Shown: one piece after another, positions 10,598 through 21,830 of the stretch
Position numbering within the stretch: the stretch's first letter is position 1
How the letters are laid out: every line of letters starts with the position of its first letter
Origin: Theristus sp. LFF4_11
Lineage: Eukaryota; Nematoda; Chromadorea; Monhysterida; Xyalidae
DNA: 64,000 nt
NCBI GenBank assembly: GCA_030248135.1
Contig: JASANC010003269.1
Location: 1-64,000 of the forward strand
Direction of reading: 5' to 3'
Translations under genes and position numbers: made by a program
The notes under the pieces: model-generated
Databases searched by the model: none
Told to the model about the DNA's origin: nothing
Seen by the model: the letters and a program-made list of their open reading frames with translations, nothing else

Positions 10598-12219
10598 ATG
10601 ATGTATGGGACAACGGCAAAATTGGTGGTGTTGCTGGTGTTTGCGTTGCATTCATGGTCCTCGGTCGTGTCGGTGCAACCGCATCTGAACGAACACAGCA
10701 GTACGCCACAAGTTGTTATTATTCATGTTTAATGTTTGATGGCGTTTGCCGGGCGGCACAAAAACGAGTTCAACTCAGACCTACGGAACTAAACATTCAT
10801 TTATTCAGTCCAACCGGTCTGAGCGGCTTTTTTTAATTTTAATCGATCACACATCACAATGTGCCAATTTCGATTTTAAAAATTTGTGTCACCGGGCGCA
10901 GAACTTTTGAAAACTTGTTCGTGATAGATAAACAGGAGGACGTCTCATACCGTTTTCGGTGCGATCAAAAAAAACGGTCTCACGAACATTATGCATGTGG
11001 CGCGATGCGTGAAAAGCAATAAAACTGCAAGCCTGCGCTTTTCACACGCGTCAGCGCGATGGTAATTGTTGAGTGACAGATGCGATTAGTAGGTCAAATA
11101 CACACGAATTAGGTCACACAATCAAAACTGTAACGGCATGCAAATTTACTTTTACTGCCCAACGTTTTTTTACACTTTTTATGAACGTGATACAATAATC
11201 AATTTTCTGAAACAATGTGCACAGCTGTTAATGTGTTGCATGCTATGTATGTTGACTCTATCAGATTCTACTACAATCAGAGTATTTTTCATCCGTTTTC
11301 CTGTTCTGTAGAAAGGAATAATAGTGTTCGCAAACACCAAGATATTATGCAATTTTTGAACATGCAGTAATAACCATCATGCGTTCAAAGATCGAATCAT
11401 CTTCAATCAACAACCGATCAATCAACGTGGCTTGCTTGTGCTGCACTTTGCGTTCACTGTGTCACACATAAATTTACTGATAATCATATCATGATTTTAA
11501 TATTTTAGCTTCGCTTGCTTGAACTCCGGGATTGAGCATCAAAAATGTGGTGCAACTTTTAAAGTCAACAACAACACCTACAGTGTGGCCGACTAAATAA
11601 GGCAGTCCTTCAAGGCGGGATCCGCCCCAGACTAGGAGTTGTATTTTTCAAATATGCCAATATAATTCTCAATCATGTGCGCAAGGAAGAAAGAATGAAC
11701 AGAATAGCACGAAGAATCCCTTAGTTAAAAAAAAACACGTCCGATTTGACACACGATTGGGTTTCTGAACGTTTTTTCTTTCATTCAAATTTCGCGCGCT
11801 CCTTGCACCCTGAAAAAAGCTGCCATGTTTACTCGGCCATTCCGTACATGCACTGTATAATTCATGAAACGTCTGCTCACAAATCTGAGCGCGTTGGTCA
11901 GCCATACAGCCATATCTAATGTGCTTTTTTCTATTTTTTAGCTCAACTCTATTTCTTTGCAGTATCCCGGTTGGCGATGCTACACAACTGGTTTGTTTGG
12001 AAACGGGCAGGTGCAGATGAACGTTTTGCTGACGCCAACGACCCGGCCAAGAGCAGCAGCAGCTCGGAGCTGTTCGGGCGCAAACGTGCGAGGCCTCCGA
12101 GCGCCTACGAGCTGTTTGGGCGCAAGCGACAGTGGAATGACGCACAGCTGCGCAGACTGCTCACGGACAATCGCTCCTTCAAACAATTGTACCTGCTGTT
12201 TTCGGGATCGGGAGGGTAA
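10598..12219 (+). CDS. Probable neuropeptide precursor with two ELF-amide peptides
   Basis: Exons: 10598-10700 and 11963-12219 (phase 1/1); 119 residues. Exon 1 encodes a signal peptide (MMYGTTAKLVVLLVFALHSW, cleavage near SVVS). Exon 2 encodes a chain cut by dibasic or tribasic sites: a spacer ending HNWFVW before KR (48-49), a peptide ending SSSSSELFG before RKR (74-76), the peptide ARPPSAYELFG before RKR (88-90), and a 29-residue C-terminal peptide starting QWNDAQLRR. G before RKR is the classical signal for C-terminal amidation, giving -ELF-NH2 twice. This layout is standard for peptide hormones made in the secretory pathway. I cannot place the peptides in a named family. The stop TAA overlaps a TAATAAA poly(A)-like motif. 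A donor at GGAGG|gtaata could extend the protein, which I cannot exclude. Confidence 0.72.
11579..11846. mobile_element. MITE family A, copy 1 (TA-flanked, about 268 bp)
   Basis: TA-CAGTGTGGCC at the left and GGCCATTCCG-TA at the right form terminal inverted repeats. Two other copies occur at 36685-36954 and 47722-48000, similar over the whole length. TA flanks and CAGT-type tips suggest a Tc1/mariner relative. It lies in the single intron of the peptide gene. Confidence 0.75.
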
Positions 12220-12782
12220 TAAAACTCGCTTTAGAACTTGCATTGGCATGTTTTGCTTTTGAAAAATGTGACCCCACCCCACTGTCACCGTTTCAATCTT
12301 TTTAGGCTTTCACCTCTTCAAAAGCCATTATTTTCGCATTTTTAGGCTTACATTGTTGCAAACATTTTTGTTGTTGAACAAAACAGTTATGTTGTTGAAT
12401 AACGTTCTGTTCACATTGATTATCGAGTCGAAAGAATTTTGAATAACGTTTTATTTACATTACAGTGCAATCCAAAAATGAACGACCGCAGACAACAATT
12501 GATAAGTTTTTTGTTAAAGTTTTTCAGGAATGTATAAAGCATGCAGCATATCGTTTCCAAAGTTGCAATGAAAAAAAAAAGACACACGCCATTTTGAACA
12601 AATTCCAAATCAAAATAAACTCATGGTTTGCGAGATCGCAACTGAACGAGCAAAAACAGCTTACAAAATGCAATTATTGAGCAGATATGTATCTTTGAAA
12701 ATGCAGTTCTCCAAAAACAGTACAAACTTTGGTGAGCTCAGGTCTACTTGGTACTACACTGAAGTAAGATCACTGTCCAGCA
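12220..12782. other. Intergenic between convergent genes
   Basis: A/T-rich sequence between the peptide gene and the stop codon of the PAN-ZP gene. Only short open frames are present, none with recognisable content. Confidence 0.5.
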
Positions 12783-15700
12783 CTATTTGCAGTGATCAGT
12801 TTGCTGTATCGTCTGTTCGTGTGCGTTCCCATCGGACTCAGTCTCCGAGAGCACCGATGTGGGCGTGACCGGGCGTGGCAGGCCGCCAGTGTGCTCGTCA
12901 GTGTCCGCTCGCGGCGTCTCATCGCCGTGCGTTTCTTTGGCGGTCTCGTGTGCGCTCACCACGGACGCATAGTCGGGCGGCGGCTCGTTGGTGGCGTCCG
13001 TTCGTTGCCCTGCGAGCATGGCCTGCTCGACACGACTGCTGACACTGGCGGCACGCTGTTGCATCTGGCGAATCAAGCGATTGCGACGGAGTTGCTTGGC
13101 GTAGAAGTAGGCCATGCAGAAGCACAGACAGAACAGCAACGTCTGCATCACGGTCAGCGCGAGCGTCATGAGACAGCCGACGCGATGCGCACTGGACACG
13201 CACTGCGACAGTGGGCCGCTGTGGCTGGCACGCTCGTGGGCGTCCATGGCTGCACGTCTGCAACACGTGCACACGCGTCAATGCACTCAAGCTTACACTA
13301 CTGACAACCTGAACACTGAACAAAACCGACCTGCACCTGAACAAATTTGTTTAGTAAAAAGGTTCGGTTGACGTTTTTGATGTAGCAGTAGCAGAAGCAG
13401 TATGAAGGATACAGATGTAGGAGCAGTGACAGCGATTACATATGTACCTCTCAGCAGGCGAGAGCAACGAGAGCAACTGCGGCAGTCTGACGACTCGATT
13501 CGAGTACTCGGTGATGTTGGGCACACCGACCGACTCGTACTGGGGCTGCACGTTGACACTCTGCCGAATGGCGTACAGCTCGCGAGACAGGTAGAACGAG
13601 CGCGCTGTGTGCGTGTCGCCGCCGCCCTCATGCTCGCCCGCAATCGCTGCCACCGAACGACGGGCGCGCGATGCAGCACCGTCAGCTTGCATGCACGCCT
13701 GAAATGCTGCACTAGAACAGAACGACCAACGCTGTCGCTGAACATCATGCATGCTACATTGTGCAACCAGTCAGTCGTGTGTGAATGGCCAGTTACGAAG
13801 GTCAGATGCGAACGCTGTATCATACAGTGTGTTCGAAGCAAAGCGCAACATGCCACAGAAGAAAACAACGGTTCAACGAAAAAGTGCAACATTTTGTTGA
13901 GCCTTGTGCCAGTGGTGCCGTTAGCTTTTTGTTGGACAATGTTTCTCAGCGCTGAAAACCAAACATCAAGCAAGCAGCATGCTGACCGTTTGACAGCGTC
14001 CGCGACACGGCTGTACAAGACCGGAGAAAATGACGCGTCGCTTGTGGCTGTGCATCGGTTGGCTGAAACGCACGCGCGCACGCACGGAACCGTCGGGCTG
14101 GCGGCGCATCGGCTCTTGCAGACTGCGGTCCGTTGGACATCTGACATGCATTGGCAACAAGCTGTGTGCGCTTGATCGGTGATCGCTGCTGCTCACAACA
14201 CCAAAAACAATAACACGCACACACCCGTTCTCATCGTACAGCTGTGTGATCACGTGACCTTCCATGTCCTGCATCACGACATCCGAGACCTCAAAGTCAA
14301 TGTCTGTCACTGCAAAAAAAGAAGAATAAAATAAAAAATTCAATAGACTCAAGAGTGAAAAAGTTAAAAACGCATGTAAAATTCGTACAATGTTGACGGT
14401 TTTCCATGGTGACCAACAGATAGCCGACATCACCAACGCTGATTTCGTCTGCAAACCTGCCACGATCGTCCAACACTTGCAAGCTGAATGCTGGTGTTAA
14501 TTGTTGAGGGGCAATGTTGACGTGACGCATCTGTGGAGCGATCAACACTGGTGCACCATCACTGAAGATTGTTGAGTTGACGGCAACAAATACAAGAAAA
14601 CGGTTTTGAGAAACCGTTGTCACTGAACGTTTTGTTCAAACTTTATATCTGTTTTGAAACCACTTTAAGCATTGCAACTAGTCTGTTCCTTGCGGTTGCG
14701 CCCGGTAAGAACATGCCGCAAGCCTCAGGCGAAGCCGCAAACAGCGAACTTTATCTACAACCACTATAAAGTTGCTACTAAAATTACACGAACATTACAC
14801 GATCATTACACGTGAACTCAGCTTTAGCAGCCAACCCGTTTCTGTTATAACACGTGAACTCAAGTTTTTTTACCAGCTTTAGTAGCATAATAGCAACGTG
14901 GTAGCATCTTATGTGTTGGCCCCGAGACTCAACGGGAGCATACATGTACATATGTATGGGTAAAACAGTAGCATGACGCGGGAATTCAAAATTGGTGAGG
15001 TGATCCGCGTCCCCGAAATAGGGGATCACTTTGGCTATTTTGAATTGCTACATAAAGAATGAACTAGTTTTCATTTGACGTCTGCAAACGCATTGAGTTG
15101 CAAACCCAATAAATGATATTAGCAACGTTAAATAGCATGGTTTCGCAGAGAGGCAGAGAAGGGCAGCAGTACCGTAAGATGAACTCCGTGCCGTTCGTGT
15201 GGTGCACCTCAAACGAGTACTTCAGCGTCACATCGTCAACCATTTTGTTGATCTTGCACAGTGCGTTCACCATTTTATCCCGCACCGTGATCAACTCGGT
15301 TGACGAGTCTTTCAGGAACATCAGGTTGCTGTAGTTGACGCTTGTTCGATCGCCCTGAGAAGAGCACAAGGTTTGCGGGAGATGTTCGTGCATTTAAAAA
15401 AAATTTCCTGTAGTGCCAAGTGAAAAAGAAAAGACATCAACATGGCTGTAACGATTTTGCAAAATTTCCGACCGTCTGTTTGGTGCCGCACTGATCATAC
15501 TGAATGCGTGTTTCAAACTGGAAAGCGTGCGCGATGTGCGTGCGACACTGGTCGGAGTGCTGGAAACGAGACTCGAGCACCGCAGAGAGCATGCGCAGAC
15601 TGTCACCAGACACCACCATTGAGTCGCGTTGGCAACGCAGGCGAACTGCACGGCAATAAAACACCAATTGGCACGGTGAACCATCGCATTTCACAACAAC

Positions 15701-17992
15701 ATCTGAGACTAAAAATAGCGCGGAAAAGAGCGTCACGTGGACCAATGCAAGCTGTGCAAGAATGCCCCAGCACAGTTGCAAACACCATTTTCAGTGATCG
15801 TTTTTCACAGAAGCCGCAGCAAAATGGACGCACATGTGACGCAGTCGTCCAGGTCTGCCATCTCGAGGCCATCATGTCTGAGGTCAGCAATTGGCCGTGA
15901 CAAAGTGCGACTGCTGATGTGGCTGATGTAGCACAGACGACGCACTGCATCGTACGTGTACGAGCTGCCATGAAATGCAAACGCATCAGCATAAGCAACA
16001 CCAAGCAACACGCGTGTGCGTGCGTGCAAAGCACTGACCGACAGAGCGGCTGCTGCCACTGCACACAGTGTCCCTTGCATTCTTCGATGGAGCGCACTGC
16101 TTGCACTCGTTCGTCAAACAGATCGTTCATGCCAGCCTCCTTGATCGGCAAGAAGTCACACTTCCTCTGTGTCAGCGGCGCTGCAGAAAAAAACCAACAA
16201 TAATCATGATACGCATGAGTGCATGTGAATGTTCGGAGCGCAAAAAGTAAATGAAAAAAAACTGATACAAATGCAACTTTGATGTGTGACTAGTTGGTGA
16301 AGGTCAAATACGGTAATTATCTTAATCTCTACACTCAAGAGCACTTCAAAACAGCAGTAAGTCGTCCAGTTTTCAAGGGTAGACAATAAGGAGAATGCGC
16401 ACTTGACAGAAAATACATTCTGGCATGAAAACGGTCATGAAACAATGGCCGACAAGCAAGCACCTTGCTGAGGACATGCGTTTTCAAAGAGTTGCACGTC
16501 TTCGTCGTTCGTGAAGTGCTGCTGCACGGAGCGCACCGAGTTCGGCCCGATGCTGAGCAGCGTGCACTCGCCGGTTCGTCTGTTGTAGACGACGGACCTG
16601 CAGTTCTGCTGGCAGTGCGCGAGACAGCGCTGCACGGTCTGCATGCCCATCGCCTGCAGCACCACGTCCGCCGTTTGATCGTAGCGCGCAGTCAGCTCGC
16701 CAAATCGCTCGAACGCCCACGCGCTCTCGGAGGCACAGCGGAAGTTCGCTTCTGTAAAAGAAATAAATCAAACCTCCACCTGTAAACACATCTGGTGTTT
16801 TCGTCGGCGTTGGAGAATTGAACATGAACACGCCAGAGAAACGCTGGATTTTCGTTAGCGTCCGGATGAATGTTCGTCAAAGGAGCTGAAAATCAGCTCA
16901 CTCGTACGCTCACCTCACATTTGAAAACATCAGATCTCACTAGTTTTCAAGGGGATCGCATCTTTGTAGCACTAAAAAACGTTTACGGGTCGCGTAACAG
17001 CGATGCGGCAACTGACCATGCGGCAGGCAGTAGCGTTCAGCGTGGTACATTGCCTTTGCGTCCGGGGGCACGTGTTTCTTGGTCTTGTCGAACGACGTGT
17101 CGGCGTGGTGTGTGCGTTGCTGTGCACTCGCCCAGAGGCTGCATTCATTCTCCGCGTGAAACCTGGCTGACACGCACGCTGCGCCGAAGTGACGACACTC
17201 GGAAATGCAGTGCGCCAGCGAGTCAGACGGCCGCACTGTCCTGATGTGCTTCCACTCGAGTGCACCGGCTGGCGGCGCCCCGGAGATCACGAACACATCA
17301 GAGCATCCTGCAACTTTGCCAATCAATTGCAGGCTTGCAAGTGATCTGCTTTGCAAAGCGACCACTTTTCAATCTCATAAATCATGCAAATGATAAAAAA
17401 ATAACAGACTGTTCGCTGACCCGGTGATTCGGCACGTGTCCGAATGAACGAATACAACATAAAAACAATGGATGAAATCAGAAATGTGCCCTGACGCGGA
17501 CACCAGTAGCACCGAATTTCCATGGAACACAACTGCTGAGTTGCTGAAAAAGATACGTTCAGAAAAAAAGAAACAAAACATGTCTAAATGTTCAAGAACA
17601 CTTGAAAAGTGCTCAGTGTGAAAAACGCACAAAAACCGCAGGTCCACGTTTTTCAGAGAACAGGAACATTGTGTTTGTTTAGCGATCACGAACAGGAATC
17701 AGTAATAAATACCGGGTGCACTGATACACGAGTTACAGATGAACGTTACACATTCAATGAAACAACATTAAACATGACACAACTTGTCAAGGTCACAATT
17801 GGCAGTGTGTATTATTGCGGTGTTTTTACAGGCGCAGCTCCACTGACACAGTGAACAAAATAACAACAAATAGTGGAAATAAGCAAATCGATATGCTTTG
17901 CACACCTGGGCGCCAACAATTGCGCTACAAAAAAGCACAAATTTGGACATGATTTGCATGTTTTTGAGAATGAAATTGCGTGATTTGAACAT
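12783..17992 (-). CDS. PAN/apple and ZP domain transmembrane protein (NOAH/NompA-like apical matrix protein)
   Basis: Fourteen exons: 17906-17992, 17774-17842, 17513-17543, 17017-17307, 16464-16751, 16039-16180, 15834-15964, 15473-15708, 15173-15354, 14389-14561, 14225-14309, 13987-14140, 13448-13698, 12783-13257; about 864 residues. Order: signal peptide (MSKFVLFCSAIVGAQ), three PAN/apple modules with paired cysteines (about 63-159, 160-255, 256-346), a ZP domain (about 347-623, with CDGSPCQLVFYC and the ZP-C start NGCPTDRS), a furin-type site SRARRS (about 633-638), one membrane helix (about 735-760) and an acidic cytoplasmic tail with PPPDY. This architecture is that of NOAH-1/NOAH-2 and NompA, which link sensory or epidermal cells to the apical extracellular matrix; release at the furin site is standard for ZP proteins. 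All junction phases agree. Exons 1-3 are the least certain, and the true start may be the ATG at 17950. Confidence 0.82.
14920..15010 (+). repeat. Dispersed repeat in an intron of the PAN-ZP gene
   Basis: The stretch with GAGACTCAA, GCATGACGCGGGAATTCAAA and GGTGATCCG recurs in inverted orientation at 24350-24440 in a PNPLA8 intron, with roughly 75-80 percent identity by eye. The element type is unknown. Confidence 0.5.
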
Positions 17993-20468
17993 TTCAACGT
18001 AAATATAGAGAGGCACAGTTTCACCTACTTTGATGATTTTTTTGAATGCGCCATAAAACATAACAAATGACAAATGTAGCCGCAGTTCGTTAGTATGCAT
18101 GTACAATGTAGTATGAGTTGCGTGATTCTCAGTTATGCAATCGGTGGGAATGTTGGTCAGTACGCCAATGACCTTGTGCGTCACCTTGCTCGCTGACACA
18201 CTGACTATGTATCTCGGTCACGAGTCTGCTCTCACTTTCACATCAGCTGACTCAATGTGCGTCATGCGTTTCCGCTCGTACGCAACATACATTTAACACG
18301 CAAAATTCGACAGCGTTTTCGCAAATCAATCACAATCTAAGGCTTTCCTGTCTGCAGAAAACAGTTGAAATCAGTTTTGATACTTTAGACTCTGAGTGTG
18401 TTGTTTGTGGGTTTGTGATCATGGCATGGATGTGTGTCGCGTGCGCGCGTGTGCATGTGCATGTATCTGTGCCGCACAGGAGCAGCAGCTGTTGCAGCTG
18501 TTTGAAACACTACCAAAACGTGCGCCATAATACTCGCGGCACACATCTATTAATCATAAATATACCACTTTTTCCGATAAAGTTAATAAATAAAAGTCGA
18601 ATGAGGAATACCTTTTAATGTTGACACACAAATTTCAACACTGACAAAATTGCCAGTGCATTGAGCACACACACGCACGGGACGAGCGCTGAAAAAACAT
18701 GCTGTTTATGATGAGAAAGTAATGTTATGAATACGTTCGGTTTTTAAATCCAATCTCAATACTCGCAATAAATTGATGCACGTATACGTAATCGCAAATC
18801 GGTGACACGACTGCAAAATAATCCAGGAAATAAAAGTTACATTGTGGTGTATGTGAGTGATCAATGACGCAGGAAAATGTGTAAATCGGGATTATGTTGA
18901 TATATCGTATCGTAATCCAGTTTAGGAATTAGGGAAACTTTGAGTGATGTGAAAAAAGAAATTGTAACGGAACGAGATAATAATCGTTGCCACCGTGGCT
19001 CAGCATCAGCAGAAAGTTTCTTGCCTGTAAAACAAAAGGCCAGGGTTAGATCCTCCACGGAGGAGAATTTCAGATTCGCTGCCTTTCGGGAAATAGCGAC
19101 CGACAGTCACCGAATTCGAGATAGAGCTCAGATCACTGGTGCCCCCGGGTCTGGGCGGGCGGGGCTTAGAGACTGCCCCAGAAGCAGCGAACAGGGAACC
19201 TTGTAATGAGGTAATCAATGGCAAAGCGATTGCATTCAAATCTTGTAGCATTCACAAAAGAAGTGAACAGGCAAATGAAACAAATTTGTTCAACTACAAA
19301 ACTTTCGATGGGCAGCGCCTGTTTCGCAGGACGGAGCACTTGCCCCCCGCACTTAACATGTCACCTCCCTCATAAAATACCATGCCTCACCCGGTTTCTA
19401 CGAAATTCTCTTAATATATTATTATTATTATCATTTAAAACATTAAAAGTAATGCCACGAACATTAGACAACAACAAACTAGAGAGAGACACGAGCCTAA
19501 TACTGCGTTTTGTACCGGCTGGTGCGGCGCGTTATGAAAATATTCAGGCTTATTTATTTATCTTATTTTCACTTGGAAATGATAGTTTGATCACGTACAT
19601 GTATGTGTGATCATAAATAAATAACCGTGCCACTAATAAAATAAAAACGTATGAATAGACAAATGCGATAATGTAGTTTTGTGAAAATGAGGATTATAGT
19701 TGAATGAACACTGAAAAGTGCCGACAGGCACGGCATGGCCAGCGTAAACGTTTATGATTGTGTTCACTGCACACCGCTGATTCACGCACTACCCGGCTGC
19801 ATTTATATGCCAAATTCTGAAAGTACAACTGCTGAAAAAAACACTTGAAGCAGATCGCTGTTCCACACATCGTCTGAGAGTAATCCCGTTCAAATCATCT
19901 GTTTGTAAATAATGGGTACTCTTGAATGTTACTAAAAACACACACGCACAAACAAGTCCACTTTAAAACCAAACTGCCGACTGGCCAGTTTGTTGATTCT
20001 TTTATAATAACAATGAAAAGTGCAACACTTTGATTGATGTGCATCAACGTCTCGGACAGTTGTTGTCACCACCTCCACGCATGAAGTTCTGGTTTCAATT
20101 CGTGTTTTGAGCCCTCTTTCAGGAGTCTCGTTTTTCAGTGAAATACTGAGCGAAGTTTTCTGGCTGCTTTATAGATCAGGTGGCATACAAGAGAAACGAC
20201 CCTGTATGTCCTGCAAAATGGGCAACTTCTTTTTAGGACCAAGACAACATAACAGGTCCACTACTTTTCAGTTTTCATCATATGTCAATCAATTTTTAGT
20301 TTCAGACTGAGAAAAAAAATAATGCTATAGGTGGAACAAGTGTACTCTCAATCAAACCGTTATTGCCAAGCAACGATATGCCATCGGTGGTGTATCAATG
20401 ACACCAAATTTAATCACCCAAGCACCACCAATTCATGTCACTGCCTGTTCTATTTTGCTCTCAATGTG
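17993..20468. other. Intergenic between divergent genes, with a SINE
   Basis: The region holds a tRNA-derived SINE (18985-19215), a short ATT run near 19415 and A/T-rich sequence. Open frames at 18415-18618 and 19218-19610 cross repeats and show no recognisable domain. I call no gene here. Confidence 0.5.
18985..19215 (+). mobile_element. tRNA-derived SINE-like element (type 1)
   Basis: A box A-like GTGGCTCAGCATCAGCAGA at 18995 and a box B-like GGGTTAGATCC near 19043 are spaced as in a tRNA promoter. The tRNA-like head is not a functional tRNA: the stems do not pair well. A G/C-rich body follows to about 19215. Confidence 0.5.
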
Positions 20469-21492
20469 ATGTGGCGGTTTTGGTTAAATTTTCTGCTTCT
20501 TTCGGCAGCCAAGCTTGTCCAGCTCAGTTATGCAGGTGAGCCGAAGAAGCTATGCTGAAGCGGTTACATTTTTTGAACAAAGCTGGCGTTTTTTGTGACC
20601 TTTTAAAAACAAAAAAAAAACGAAATTAGTCAGCACATTTATTGTGGCAACGAGAACAATGAGACTCAAACGCATTGCAAACACATGATCTTCAGTTTCA
20701 GTTGACAAGTCATGTTTTTTAACAGACGTTAGCTCAGTTTGAGGACCAAGTTCGCATTTCAGTGCGCTGTTTTCACTGTCGCAGTCTGTCGAATGCACTA
20801 ATTGACAGCGCGCTGGAACGAGCGTTTCAAATGGTATCGTTGCCGGTGGAGGCAACATGCAACACGACCACGACCAGCAGTGGCTACTGCGAAGAACAGT
20901 GCCTGCAGTTTCACATCATCAACGATGGTAAACTAATATACACTGTCACCACTTTGCACACTGCTTCTCTGTTCATGGGCTGCAAGTTGCCCAGTTTGAA
21001 TACAAAACAGCAGTTTCCTTCGAGAACTTGCCACTGATGTAACTGATGTGCCACTGTGTTACAGTTTACAACTACGCCCTGAGAGGATGTGTGTCAATGA
21101 TCCAACAAAGTCAACTGGAAGCACTGAACGTGGCCGACGGACAATTCAACAATACTTGCTACGAAGCAAACATCGGTCGGCAATCTCACTGTTTTCGAAT
21201 CCTAGTTCTGCCAACTCTAAAACGATGCATTCAATAATAATGCGGTTTTCAAACTCCAACAGCAAAAATCTGCTTGTGCTCAGGTTCCAAGGGTGACAAG
21301 ATTACGACCAGCACGCGTGTGTGCATCTGTGCCAGCAACCATTGCAATGGCAAAACCTGGATCAACATGGTACCACCGCCTAAGCCACACACGCAGCAGC
21401 GATCCAGTGCACTGTCCGTAACGGACACAACCCGCTCACTGTTACACTACTCATTGACCGCAATGTTCTTGATGTCAAGAATTTTTGTTTGA
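20469..21492 (+). CDS. Ly6/uPAR (three-finger) GPI-anchored protein, ODR-2-like
   Basis: Exons: 20469-20535, 20763-20927, 21065-21175, 21284-21492 (all phase 1 junctions); 183 residues. A signal peptide (MWRFWLNFLLLSAAKLVQLS) precedes a cysteine-rich domain with RCFHCRSL near its start, further cysteines in TCNTT, YCEEQC, GCVS and TCYE, and the closing CICASNHCN signature, in which Cys-Asn ends the Ly6 fold. The C-terminus has a polar linker (PKPHTQQRSS) and a short hydrophobic tail (LLHYSLTAMFLMSRIFV), typical of GPI attachment. Ly6 proteins of this type, such as ODR-2 of C. elegans, act at neuronal surfaces, but the role here is unknown. The uniform phase-1 exon structure fits the family. 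Confidence 0.82.
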
Positions 21493-21830
21493 ATGTTTTT
21501 TCTCGTTTTTGTTTCTGATTCGACGGATATCAAACAGACTGGAAGGATGAAACTAACGAGGAAACAATGATAAAAAACCAGTGGAAAAACACAGAGTATC
21601 AATGGAGTTTGGAAATCAGCACCGGTGACAATGTACACATGTAAACTGAGTTTTCCACTTGCGTTCAGGTGTGTCGGAATGTCGATTGCAGAATCGCTTT
21701 TCTTCCAGTTATGCAACTACAATGCACAGTCCGGTTTCGCCTGAACGCAGGCGGGTAACCCATGCGAGCCGAGCAGTTTACGTCAGAGACACAGCACACA
21801 AGCAGCACGAAACAACAATTTTCAAGCGGA
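21493..21830. other. Short intergenic stretch between convergent genes
   Basis: 338 bp between the stops of the Ly6 gene and PNPLA8. No repeat or ORF I can support. Confidence 0.5.

Noticed and set aside
13402..14175. 257-codon plus-strand open frame
   Set aside because: It is antisense to exons 12-13 of the PAN-ZP gene, whose domains, phases and splice sites are clear. The frame encodes no recognisable domain.
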